This document shows, in pieces, positions 1-8,095 of a DNA stretch of 15,130 bases (position 1 is the stretch's first letter; the number at the start of each line of letters is the position of its first letter). This DNA comes from Thermoplasmata archaeon (GTDB lineage Archaea; Thermoplasmatota; Thermoplasmata; Thermoplasmatales; Thermoplasmataceae): NCBI GenBank assembly GCA_021835265.1, contig JAKBQK010000202.1:1-15130 (forward strand), given 5' to 3'. A program made the translations under genes and the position numbers. Under the pieces are notes generated by a model. The model saw nothing but the letters and a program-made list of their open reading frames with translations, was not told the DNA's origin and did not search any database.

Positions 1-2226
1 AAAAAATGTAGGGCTCGCTTCTGTTCGCCAAACTTCTTCCGGATTTTTTTTAATAGTAAGGTCGTCCCTAGCAGTAATTATCCCTACACTATTCGACAAA
101 AATATATCCACAATTGATGGAGCGTCACGATAATTAGAAGGATCTGTAATTGAAGTTGGTGTGAAAAGATAATAAGGGGGGGCAGGCGCCAAATTATTCC
201 AATCTAGTGAATTTAAGTTTCCTTTGTCCAGTAATCTATACTTTTCTTCTCGGAGACCCCATAGGTCAGAATAATGAATTACACTTGGATTTCTTCTTTT
301 TTTGTTCTTAATAAATATCGATATTGACACTCCTTGTTTTATGTCAAAAACGTTCTCATCTTTGGACCCATCAGGGGATCTTTCCTTTTTAGATGAATTC
401 CCATGCAAGTTAAGGACATATATTTCGTCAAACGATCCCAATAGGGAATATCTCATTCCTCTAAACGTTGGATTATCAAGATACGCATGATTCGTTATGA
501 ATGCTAACACTCCCTCATCCAGTTCATCTATTTTTCTTTGTGCAAATCTTATAAATTTCACATAGTCATCTTGAAGCCACTTTGTGTTCCTTTCATTTAT
601 ATCTTGACCTTCAACTTTGTAATATCCTTCATCAAGACTTCCATCCGCTCTATTGTAGCCTTCTTTCAGTGATCTAGTCATCCAGTCTCCCTTATTGGAC
701 GACTCTCCAGAATACGGGGGATTTCCCAAAATAACCAATATGGGTTTCTTTTTGATCTCGCTTGCAGCTTTACCTTCTTTTGTGATTTCCTGCATAAAGG
801 CGTCTAGAGTGCTAGGATTGTTCCCAAAAGGCTTTTCTAAGGTATTGGTCAAATAAACTTGTACTCTACTTTCACCTTCTATGTTCGTCCCCCAGTTTGA
901 AAGTTGTCTGCTGAGTTTCAGGTGAGCAAGTATATAAGGTGGTATAAGAAGTTCAAAACCATAGAAATCCTTTAAAACGTGAGAATCAATTTTATCACGA
1001 ATTAACCCGCCTCTCCCAGTGTAAGACAACTGTAATAGAGAGCGAATAAAAACCAAATTTAGAAATGTACCAGTTCCAGTTGCAGGGTCAAGAACTGTTA
1101 CACTGTCGTCTGCAAATCCGTCATCTTTACCAAATTTGCTTTTAAGAACAGCTTCTACAGACCTAACTATAAATGATACTACTTGTCTAGGTGTATAGTA
1201 TACTCCTCTTGATTTTCTTTTATCCGGATCATATTTTCCAAGAAAGTCTTCATAGAATAATAAGAACGCATCTTTTTCCCGTTCTGACTTATGCCCGGTT
1301 CTTTCAGTAACGTCCTTCAAAGTTGATTCTATGTCTGATTTGTTCATTATGTAACAAATCTCATCCACAATCCATCGCAAATTTTCTGGAAGCATAAATC
1401 CAGCTTCGTGGAGAATCTTCCTTATCAAGCCAATGCTCTCAGGTATAAATTGCGCAACATTTTCTCTAGTTATTCCTTCATTACCGGGAGATAATTTCCT
1501 TGAAGAATGCAGTTGGTAATACCTACCTAAAAACATTCCATATCCAATCGTTTGTGCATACGCATCAGCACAGTCATCTTCTGTGATGTCTGGCAGGAGT
1601 GTTTGAATCAATTTGTAGAACTCTAAAATACTAGATGTTGTCTCTTTAAATTTCACATTGTGAAGGTCTTTATTGAGTTGATTTTTCGCAAGATCCTTGA
1701 GAAGTTTGCATTTTTTGGCCATTTCTGTCGCCAAGTTTTCAGCAGATTTTATGGTTGGTAAATCAAATTCCAAAAAGGTTTCAAATAGCTTGTGTAAACG
1801 ACCAACTTTGTCATCAGACACGTTCCATCCCTTTTGGTCTGCCTCGTATTTAGGAACCAATTCTACATCTAATATTATAGCCTGGTTTCGGATTAATAGA
1901 AACCTAGAATAGTTTGTTAAGATCAAATTGTCGATACTTGCTGTGTACTTCTTGATTTGTTCACTTTCTAATACTGGCATAAGGTCTGTAAATAAATCTT
2001 TAGTTTCGATATACCCAATATCAGCACCACCATATCTTGCCTTAAAATCAGGTCTACCAATTGAACTTTCAGCTTGTTTTGCCTCTTCAGTGAGTCTGCA
2101 ATTATTGAATGACTTTTCAATTAGATTTTGTAGGTGTGTCCTATAAGACATTTCTGTATAGTCACCTTGTTTGTATGTCTCATTCAGCCGATTTACGTAC
2201 TCATCCAATATTGATCTTTCAACCAT
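1..2226 (-). CDS. Type IIG/IIL-like restriction-modification enzyme, N-terminal 742 codons (runs off left edge)
   Basis: Single polypeptide predicted to both cut and N6-adenine-methylate DNA. The reverse strand is open from an ATG at 2226 to base 1 (742 codons, no stop, 3' end outside the window). Near the N-terminus a PD-(D/E)xK-type nuclease signature is visible: D60 after RP, then E74-T-K76. A helical connector follows. The methylase starts near GVYYTP (341-346), has the SAM-binding motif I DPATGTGTFL (380-389) and the adenine-methylase catalytic motif NPPY (502-505). The beginning of a target-recognition region follows. The order nuclease, connector, methylase, recognition is that of MmeI-like and type ISP enzymes, but no helicase segment lies between nuclease and methylase, so a type IIG/IIL enzyme is more likely than a type ISP translocase. 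No separate methylase or specificity gene is visible. The start is supported by an AT-rich, TATA-like stretch about 25-30 bp upstream. The catalytic motifs look intact; whether the C-terminus is complete cannot be seen. Confidence 0.9.
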   Translation of the reverse strand, partial: MVERSILDEYVNRLNETYKQGDYTEMSYRTHLQNLIEKSFNNCRLTEEAKQAESSIGRPDFKARYGGADIGYIETKDLFTDLMPVLESEQIKKYTASIDNLILTNYSRFLLIRNQAIILDVELVPKYEADQKGWNVSDDKVGRLHKLFETFLEFDLPTIKSAENLATEMAKKCKLLKDLAKNQLNKDLHNVKFKETTSSILEFYKLIQTLLPDITEDDCADAYAQTIGYGMFLGRYYQLHSSRKLSPGNEGITRENVAQFIPESIGLIRKILHEAGFMLPENLRWIVDEICYIMNKSDIESTLKDVTERTGHKSEREKDAFLLFYEDFLGKYDPDKRKSRGVYYTPRQVVSFIVRSVEAVLKSKFGKDDGFADDSVTVLDPATGTGTFLNLVFIRSLLQLSYTGRGGLIRDKIDSHVLKDFYGFELLIPPYILAHLKLSRQLSNWGTNIEGESRVQVYLTNTLEKPFGNNPSTLDAFMQEITKEGKAASEIKKKPILVILGNPPYSGESSNKGDWMTRSLKEGYNRADGSLDEGYYKVEGQDINERNTKWLQDDYVKFIRFAQRKIDELDEGVLAFITNHAYLDNPTFRGMRYSLLGSFDEIYVLNLHGNSSKKERSPDGSKDENVFDIKQGVSISIFIKNKKRRNPSVIHYSDLWGLREEKYRLLDKGNLNSLDWNNLAPAPPYYLFTPTSITDPSNYRDAPSIVDIFLSNSVGIITARDDLTIKKNPEEVWRTEASPTFF

Positions 2227-2286
2227 TGAGTGTTGTATTAGTAAAATTTAGATAAAACTAATCCTGATGCATGAAAAAAATGAATG

Positions 2287-3656
2287 TTAAAGTATCGTTG
2301 TCTTTGGATTCTTTAGGAAAAGGAATTTTTCTTCAAACAATGCATTTTGGGAGTTTGCCATTTCGACTTTGTTCCAATGCGATCTTGATCCTAATAGTTG
2401 GTTATGCCTCAAACTCGCTATTCTTGCACTGTACTTTTCATAGTCAGTAAATTCCTTCAGCCTTTCAAATGACCCTTTGCTCTGTGATTTCAGGTCTGAT
2501 ATGAACACATTGAATTCATAGTCGGCAAAGAGGACAATTAGCCCGTCTTTCGTTATTGCTTTCACTAGGTTGTTCAGGTGTGATGTAACCTACAGCCTCT
2601 TTTACAGTTCGTTTGAAAGCATATTTCTGTAAGTGAGGGACAGGTCGCTCTTGTCCATATGGATTTTTGGTTTAGGGCTCTCATGGTTTATGATTTCAAC
2701 CTTGCATTCTTCCAAGTCCTCGAATTTCTCAGGGAATAAGCCATAGTTCATTGATTATACGTTAATTGGCCATTTGTAACCCTTGTCTATTTCATTCAGG
2801 AAGACCTTTGAAAGATTTGAGGGCATAACAAAAGACTCAGGGCTTTCCTTGAGCCAGTCGTCCCTCAGCGGATAGTTGTAATACCCCATGGAGACATACT
2901 CATTCTCGTCGTATTCTCCACCCTCAATCTGCCTGGCGGTAAACGTTTGTCTACTGATGGTTCCACCTTGGACTTTCTTGTATCCAGATATTTCCTTTCC
3001 TGCATGGACTAACTCACGCATTTCTGATTTTGGGAATATTGTGGAAATAAGATTGAAATTGATCCTGTATGAAACGTCATTGAGAAAGATGTGGAGGTTG
3101 CTTGAGAGCCCAAAATGGCCATATGCCATCCTGACAATGGTCGTAACTAGAATGTAGTAATTGCCTCTATGCAGGTAAAGGAGATTTTAATTGTGCATTC
3201 TGTATGGGCATCTCTTATCAGGTTGCAGTTCCCTGTGTATTGCAGATTTCCTGCATTCGCCTTCCTTTAGGACTTTTGTTAAAATTTCATCCTTGATTTC
3301 CTTTTTTGCGTTGCATAATTTTCTATTGTTCTCCGTGTATAAGATTGCGTACTGATGGATACGGTAGTAATAGGAGCTTACAGGAATAGCCATTCCTCAA
3401 AGTCTCCGTGCTATTTGCTCAGCCATTTCCCTAGCTTCATCTTGGTTAGAAACTGCAATTACGGTTTTTCTGTCTTCTATTTGGAAGACTTCTACGTACT
3501 TCAGGAACATCTTCCTCTGCAGTGGATGAATGAGAATCTTGAGTTCATCATCTACCAACCGGTCAGTCAGGGCTCATCACCTATAATTTTAAGGAAAATA
3601 AGCCAATGAGCCAATAGTAATGTTTTCAATCGTGTGGGTATTATATTATTAACCAT
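2287..3656 (-). pseudogene. Decayed gene of unknown function, one frame broken by five in-frame stops plus a 1-base deletion
   Basis: Five short open stretches (3558-3397, 3393-3187, 3129-2755, 2751-2602, 2589-2287) all lie in one reverse frame and are separated only by single stop codons: TGA 3397-3399, TAA 3187-3189, TAA 2755-2757, TAA 2602-2604 and TAG 2590-2592. The 57 bases between 3187 and 3129 are also open in that frame and read as a hydrophobic strand-like segment. Upstream, the ORF 3656-3567 (starts MVNNIIPTRLK) joins it if one C is added to the CCC at 3570-3572, giving GDEP followed by LTDRLVDDELK. The restored protein would be about 456 residues. I recognise no family. There are charged helical segments, and the part around ILTKVLKEGECRKSAIHREL has a helix-turn-helix-like look (speculative). 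Alternatively these are tandem small genes, since ATGs sit just after two of the stops (GGA ATG, TCA ATG), but a shared frame with almost no gaps favours one dead gene. Confidence 0.7.
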
Positions 3657-3698
3657 ACCATCAACCTTGAGGGCCTTAAGTGAGAACCTAACCCTCAA

Positions 3699-3950
3699 TC
3701 ATTTTTTAATCTTTTCTTCACCTCTAAATACCAGGACTCTCTTGGCAACTATTCCTTGCTCTCTAAGCTTCTGCCAATATTTATAATGACCCTCGCTCAT
3801 CTTTCGTTTAGTCTCATCCTTGAGTGGGCTTCTAGATTTCATCTTCCCAAGGACATTGTTTTCTCTATTTTCCCATGCGACCTTCAAGCGTTCACTCACT
3901 TTTCTTCTCTTCTTAGGGTCTTTGTGAAGTTCCTTTCTTGCCCTGCTCAT
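3699..3950 (-). CDS. Small basic NUMOD3-like DNA-binding protein
   Basis: An 83-residue, very Lys/Arg-rich protein. Two segments, around RRKVSERLKVAW (about residues 15-27) and DETKRKMSEGHYKYW (about 45-59), resemble repeats of NUMOD3, a short helical DNA-binding module found next to nuclease domains in homing endonucleases. No GIY-YIG or HNH nuclease is visible here, so this may be a stand-alone DNA-binding protein or the N-terminal piece of a larger gene. After its TGA the same frame stays open to the TGA at 3567-3569 and then connects, with one added base, to the decayed gene downstream. All of 3950-2287 may therefore once have been one gene of about 554 codons. The ATG at 3950 has AT-rich, TATA-like sequence about 20-30 bp upstream and no Shine-Dalgarno site, fitting a leaderless message. 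Domain call from motif resemblance only. Confidence 0.5.
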   Translation of the reverse strand: MSRARKELHKDPKKRRKVSERLKVAWENRENNVLGKMKSRSPLKDETKRKMSEGHYKYWQKLREQGIVAKRVLVFRGEEKIKK

Positions 3951-4521
3951 TCTTGATTTGGTTTAAGCAGTTAAATTCCATTTGCGTTTTGGTTTTGCTT
4001 CGGCACCCGGTATTTCCATAGATTATTAATACAATCCAATATTACAATTTAACCATTCTAATAAATTTCATAACCCGCTAAAATTCAATCTCTACAATTA
4101 ACACCCTGTAATGATTATGGCAACGTAAATCTTCACAGAAGTGATTTTGGTGAATTTTGGGCTTGAGTAATATAATTTATTTACCTATGCCGTTGGTGTT
4201 CAACCTTGAGCTCCCGGTGAAATCGTGGAGCTTGATTTGAGGTCGAGTTAGAACAACTTTCTCATGTATCGTCGTTAATGCATCGTTAACCCGGTAGACC
4301 AACTGTTTCATTTCCAAGGATATCGCATGTGGAAAGAAATGAAGGTTCTATCTTCACATCAGGCAGAATTGTTAGGAAAATTAACAAAAGATAACAATTG
4401 TAATATGTATCCTTTCATCGATATAAATCCGTAAAGAATCGTAATCTCATTGATATGAAACTATAGTTTTGTCTGGAAAATGAAAATTCTTAAACCCATC
4501 ACATGATATACTTATCCATTT
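3951..4521. other. Non-coding AT-rich stretch between divergent genes, with one small hairpin
   Basis: No convincing ORF on either strand over about 570 bases. It separates the reverse NUMOD3-like gene from the forward decayed gene at 4522 and should hold both promoters. For the forward gene, CTTAAAC at 4489-4495 lies about 30 bp before the ATG and is the best TATA candidate. A 6-bp inverted repeat (AGCTCC at 4209-4214, GGAGCT at 4227-4232, 12-base loop) sits in a locally more GC-rich patch (about 4190-4310). No tRNA, CRISPR or tandem repeat array is seen. Confidence 0.5.
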
Positions 4522-5246
4522 ATGTTGAATCTGACTTTAAGGGAATTCGATTCCGTCAGAGTAAATTTTGAAAAAGAGGAAAATATGGTCACTTTCTTTG
4601 ATATGTCTACTGGACTTTTGAAAAGGGAATTGAAGAATGAAGTCTTTGTATTACTGTTAGCGACTTGGAATTTTGCCAGTTTTAGATACGCAGTAAATAA
4701 ATTTGAACTTAATTAATTTGGACAAAGCGTGGAGCACTTTACTTCTATAATTTCAGATATAAAAGATATGTAATTTTTAGATAACAATTTCTTGACCCTG
4801 CCTGAGTTTTCTTTTGCAAAAATTGCTGAACCATTCGATGTTCTGCAGGAATACAAAGTAAACAATGAAGGAAAAATAAACCCAGTAATAGGTTTAACTA
4901 GTGCTTCGAAACTTATGCACCTATTATACCCGAATCTCTTCATAATATGGGACGGCTATATTAGAGGAGAACAATCAAAAGATGCCTACTCGGAAGTTGA
5001 ACTCACGCTCCTAAAGTCGGGATGGGTACTGAGAAAATATCATCGCAATGGAGAAGGATACGTTTGTTTTTGAAACAGATGAAGAAAGACTTTGGTTTAG
5101 TTCCATATTATGCGGCAAATCATTCAGGCAAACCATTTACTAAGGCAATTGATGAGGTCAACTATATGGGAATCACAAAACACCTACAAGATGCTGAAAA
5201 GGAAAAAGAGAGGAAGAAAAAAATGGGAAAGAAGAATTACCAGTGA
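4522..5246 (+). pseudogene. Decayed conserved hypothetical gene (two in-frame TAA codons, one 1-base deletion)
   Basis: Three open pieces form one protein of about 241 residues if repaired. Piece 1 (4522-4713) ends in LLLATWNFASFRYAVNKFELN. The same frame continues past TAA 4714-4716 and TAA 4771-4773 into piece 2, which carries the distinctive TSASKLMHLLYPNLFIIWD. It then ends early at GYVCF because a base is missing in the T5 run at 5067-5071. Adding one T joins it to FLKQMKKDFG and a Lys-rich C-terminus ending at 5246. Proteins with a TSxSKxxHxxxPxLFxxWD-like core occur as conserved hypotheticals, but I cannot name the family or function. Both stops could have come from Glu (GAA to TAA), Gln or Lys codons. 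The start ATG at 4522 follows an in-frame TGA (4504-4506). The 3' end overlaps the convergent neighbour by 10 bases. Confidence 0.75.
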
Positions 5247-5641
5247 GATACTGATTTTCCTAACAAATGCACGTATGTTTCAGGGTCGAGTTTTGAAAAA
5301 GCCCCCAATATCATATTTATCTCTTTGCTGTAGACATTGGTTGGGTAAAGCCTAACACCTCCCGTGATGATGTGTCTCTCATAAATACTATCCTTATCGC
5401 AGTTGCAATAGTCTACATCTCCAGATTTGTGGTTGTCTTTTATAATTGAGTCCCCTACTAATAGCCATTCACCAGGTTTCTCTATCCAAGCATATATTAG
5501 AACATCACCAGATTGCGCTACAGCTTGTGTATAAGCAAAATCAGACCCATAGCCATTCACCCAATCTCTAAATTCTAAAACTGAATTTGCCCCTTCATAT
5601 TTCACACGTTCTCCATTAAACGGATAGACAAAAACTCCCAT
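5237..5641 (-). CDS. Hypothetical protein, 134 aa
   Basis: An intact small soluble protein of unknown family. There is no signal peptide or membrane segment. The central part (around GDVLIYAWIEKPGEW, about residues 45-59) and the following strands suggest a compact beta-rich fold, and the protein is rich in aromatic residues. Two cysteines (CNC) sit near residue 80. The ATG at 5641 is preceded by GAGG about 8 bases upstream, a reasonable ribosome-binding site, and by a TATA-like stretch at 5671-5679 overlapping an inverted repeat. It is convergent with the decayed forward gene and overlaps its end by 10 bases. Function cannot be assigned. Confidence 0.6.
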   Translation of the reverse strand: MGVFVYPFNGERVKYEGANSVLEFRDWVNGYGSDFAYTQAVAQSGDVLIYAWIEKPGEWLLVGDSIIKDNHKSGDVDYCNCDKDSIYERHIITGGVRLYPTNVYSKEINMILGAFSKLDPETYVHLLGKSVSHW

Positions 5642-5678
5642 ATTAACCCTCGAAATAGTAATGCTGTTGTTTAAATAT

Positions 5679-5698
5679 AAATTATCGCTTGATAATTT
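5679..5698. repeat. Perfect 8-bp inverted repeat upstream of the 134-aa gene
   Basis: AAATTATC and GATAATTT are perfect reverse complements separated by GCTT. The repeat lies 38-57 bp upstream of the reverse ATG at 5641, directly behind the TATA-like stretch (5671-5679). This is where an archaeal repressor or activator would bind, so it may be an operator. As it is AT-rich, chance occurrence is possible. Confidence 0.4.
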
Positions 5699-5860
5699 TT
5701 CGATTACCCTCTCGGATACATAGAAATAGAAATGGATGCACGAAATCTACAGAACTTATATCCACATCTAAAATAGAATTTCCCCTTCATTTTTCTGTTC
5801 TCACTTCATATTGCATTTCATCAACCTATTCGAACATTAAAACAGTAAAACCTTGGACCA

Positions 5861-6079
5861 TCAGTATTCGCCTTCGGGGTGCCAGAATTCCTTCATGTTC
5901 TTCTTGAAAACTTGGTAGCATTTCTCTGAACACACATAGATGGGTTCTCCACCCTTGTATTCTAGATGTTCAAGTGTGCTCCAAGGCACTTCTTCCTTTT
6001 CGTCGACAAATACCTTGTAGGCATCAGCAGGTTTGAGACGATTGCCACAACTGACGCAATAGACAATAGAGGAGGACAA
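5861..6079 (-). CDS. Small zinc-binding protein (TRASH/YHS-like), 72 aa
   Basis: The sequence has CVSC near residues 8-11 and a second pair in YVCSEKCYQVFKKN near residues 48-61. The pattern CxxC, then Y-x-CSExCxxxF, is typical of TRASH/YHS-type single zinc ribbons used in metal sensing or protein/DNA contacts. No catalytic domain is present. It begins 5 bases after the stop of the integrase reading frame on the same strand, so the two were probably co-transcribed, and it may be an accessory factor of the recombinase (inference). The start is uncertain: TTG at 6079 is the best candidate, there is no Shine-Dalgarno site, and the frame is open a little further upstream. It ends at TGA 5861-5863. 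Confidence 0.65.
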   Translation of the reverse strand: MSSSIVYCVSCGNRLKPADAYKVFVDEKEEVPWSTLEHLEYKGGEPIYVCSEKCYQVFKKNMKEFWHPEGEY

Positions 6080-6084
6080 GAAAA

Positions 6085-7049
6085 TTAAAGGGAAATTGTT
6101 TGTTTTAAGGTTTCCAATGCTGTCTCGTACCAGAGGTCATTCTCCCTTGTCTTCTCCATGTAATTGGTAGAACCAACTGTTGCAGGTGTTCTTCTCTCAT
6201 AGAAATCTGCAACACTCTCAGGGATTCCAGCCATTATGACCTTGTTGTAGAACAACTTTCTGAGATATTTTGGTGTCAATCCAGTCTTTATACCGAACAG
6301 TTTCGTTATGGCCTTTGCGTCCACTTTGTAGAAGCGTTTCAAATTGTCAGCAACTTCAATTGGAATGTATATGTAGAATGAGTTCTTCTGTCCTCGCTTG
6401 TAATTCAGCGTATACCTGGCAAATGGCTTATGCCTGTAAAGATTTTGGGATCATACTCGCTAAGCATCTTGGACATTTCAGTTATCCTTGCTCCGCTATA
6501 TGCAAGGATTTGGAAGAATATCTTGTCCCTTTGATCAGTAAGTTTGCCGATTACTTCCCTAATCCTGTCATCGGTGGGAACGTAATTGTCAGGTTTGGAT
6601 TTCTTCACTTTAAGGACCCTCTTCAGTTGAACACCCTGTTCAGATGTGATTTGCCCCACTTCCTCAAGGTATTTGATGTAGAGTCTCAAGGCTAGAATTG
6701 GATATTTTGACGTTGTTTTCATTTTGGATGTGTATTCAATGATGTTTTGAGGTGAATTCAATATCAATCCAGTGAAGTATTTGGTTAGATGGTTTTCAAG
6801 GCTGGCTATGTATCTCTTGTCATTCCTGTTTGAAACTAACCATGCCTTGAATTGTGGAGACATCCTAACAACCAATTCTTTAGTCATGGAGCTTTCATTA
6901 GGTACTTGATTTGATGGCATGAAGCTTCCGTAGAAGAACTCTTTCAATTTAGAATTTACCCATTTCGACAGATTGAGACCGAAATCTTGAGCCTTGTTGA
7001 CGAGTTCAGCATCAAGATTCAGCGATGTAATTATAGTTCCACTTTGCAT
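6085..7049 (-). pseudogene. Tyrosine recombinase (archaeal integrase) with N-terminal ribbon-helix-helix-like segment, broken by one frameshift
   Basis: A site-specific recombinase for integrating and excising an element. The first frame (7049 to about 6445) has a CcdA/ribbon-helix-helix-like start (ITSLNLDAELVNKAQDFG, about residues 7-24), a core-binding helical region, and the catalytic box I Arg in YSGARITEM (R188, E191). It then stops early at 6405-6407. A second frame continues with ARYTLNYKRG, the box II K/R region LTPKYLRKLF, and ADFYERRTPATVGSTNYM with the expected nucleophile Tyr. One extra base in the A4 run (plus-strand TTTT 6443-6446) restores a 321-residue protein, a normal size for the family. 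The start is taken at ATG 7049, not the longer frame from 7118, because the extension is hydrophobic and non-homologous-looking and a TATA box lies about 25 bp before 7049. The slip site does not fit a -1 slippery heptamer in the correct frame, so mutation or sequencing error is more likely than programmed frameshifting. Confidence 0.88.
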
Positions 7050-7070
7050 GATAATTATTAACACGCAGTG

Positions 7071-7076
7071 TATAAA
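7071..7076 (-). promoter_or_regulatory. TATA box of the integrase gene
   Basis: TTTATA on the reverse strand is centred about 25 bp upstream of the ATG at 7049. That is the spacing expected for an archaeal leaderless transcript, and it supports 7049 as the start. Confidence 0.5.
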
Positions 7077-7278
7077 CCTTACTTTAAATACTCGCCCAAA
7101 TTTATTGTGAAAGAACATTATTTGGAAATGCCTATTTTAATATCTTAGAGAAAAACCATACTCTATAAGACAGGAATGAATTTTATATATGAACCTATTT
7201 TAGAATTAACTAAAATTTTTCAGTATTTTAAAAGAGGGGGACCAACTAAATTAGTATTTGCCAATTTGATAAAGCTAA

Positions 7279-7289
7279 TTTTTATAAAT
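7279..7289 (+). promoter_or_regulatory. TATA-like box of the three-gene cassette
   Basis: ATTTTTATAAATA-type sequence directly before the first gene. It lies only about 5-12 bp before the ATG at 7292, too close for that codon, but about 40 bp before the in-frame ATG at 7325. Transcription starting about 25 bp downstream of the box would miss the first ATG, so the box hints that 7325 may be the real start, unless another box is used. Confidence 0.4.
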
Positions 7290-7291
7290 AA

Positions 7292-8065
7292 ATGCAAATT
7301 AAGCTAAATAGGTCGTGCGTAATAATGATAGGGAGAGGTTTTGCTTATTACAGGGACAATTCAATAGCAGATTTAGAATTAGTTGCAAGCAAATTGCGAG
7401 ATTCTAAAAGAAAAGAAATAATCAAACACCCCTTTAAGAGAGCTGAATTTCGTATTAATGAGATCAAGGTTGGGAAAATTACCAAAGTGGAACCAAATGA
7501 CGGAGACAAATCGTATTTACCAGTCTTATTCAGGGCTGCAAAAGCCGAAAACATGAATGATGCATCGTTAAACAAAGAGGAAACAGACATTTCAGTATTT
7601 GCAAAAAAAGTAGAGACACCCTATTTCTTCTTTTCCTACATATTCGACGATCTCATCATATTTTCAAAATTTACAGATGTTAAGAGAATATTTGGTCCAT
7701 ACCTCGCACAGAAAATGGGATTAGACATTGTCACTCCAGGTTATAATACGGAAGGCATCTATTTGGATTATTTTTCTAAAAACCAGGTTGGTGGAGCCGG
7801 ATTCTATAATAGGGCAGGCATTGCTCAAAGCGGTGCAGTATATTACAATATGTCAAATTTGGGAAAGAAAGACATAATAGTTACCGAAGTTCAGAAAGCG
7901 GACAAATTTATGGTGAGGTTAATTTTGGACATAAATGGAGAGCAAACAAGTGCAAGTGTGTACGAGACTGGGTCAATTGTATTGAATCAAAACTGGACTT
8001 CAATGGGTGAATATTACGCTCAATATAAAGTTCTGAAAGACCTCCTCAAGCCTTATGAGAAATAG
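7292..8065 (+). CDS. Hypothetical protein, first gene of candidate defence cassette (257 aa)
   Basis: An intact soluble protein with no membrane segment or signal peptide. I recognise no family. Visible features are a basic N-terminal third (residues 1-60), an aromatic strand run ETPYFFFSYIFDDLIIF (about residues 107-123) and a Tyr/Gly/Asn-rich middle (GGAGFYNRAGIAQ, about 167-179) in an apparently mixed alpha/beta protein. No nuclease, ATPase or NTase motif can be seen. The first ATG is at 7292; an in-frame ATG at residue 12 (7325) fits the upstream TATA box better. The next gene begins 30 bases after the TAG in the same orientation, so the two form an operon. It is transcribed divergently from the integrase gene. 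Its position between recombinase and tRNA fragment marks it as cargo. Confidence 0.7.
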   Translation: MQIKLNRSCVIMIGRGFAYYRDNSIADLELVASKLRDSKRKEIIKHPFKRAEFRINEIKVGKITKVEPNDGDKSYLPVLFRAAKAENMNDASLNKEETDISVFAKKVETPYFFFSYIFDDLIIFSKFTDVKRIFGPYLAQKMGLDIVTPGYNTEGIYLDYFSKNQVGGAGFYNRAGIAQSGAVYYNMSNLGKKDIIVTEVQKADKFMVRLILDINGEQTSASVYETGSIVLNQNWTSMGEYYAQYKVLKDLLKPYEK

Positions 8066-8095
8066 GGTAATTACCCAAGATATTGTTGATTATTG

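Noticed and set aside
3355..3609. Forward 84-codon ORF
   Set aside because: It lies opposite the more protein-like reverse frame (VDDELKILIHPLQRK), has no promoter and shows no recognisable motif.
3662..4210. Repeated CAACCTTGAG at 3662 and 4201 as possible attachment-site direct repeat
   Set aside because: Only ten bases, no extension on either side, and not associated with the tRNA fragment.
4260..4320. tRNA-like D-arm on the reverse strand (GGTCTACCGGGTTAA)
   Set aside because: No acceptor stem, anticodon stem or T-arm can be folded around it.
2287..5246. Stop-codon recoding as an explanation for the many in-frame stops
   Set aside because: TGA, TAA and TAG all occur inside the broken frames, and intact genes nearby end with each of the three (TAG 8063-8065, TGA 8810-8812, TAA 9967-9969). 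Recoding all three is not plausible.
6443..6446. Programmed -1 frameshifting in the integrase
   Set aside because: The only heptamer candidate (CCCAAAA) is not in the required frame relative to the first ORF.
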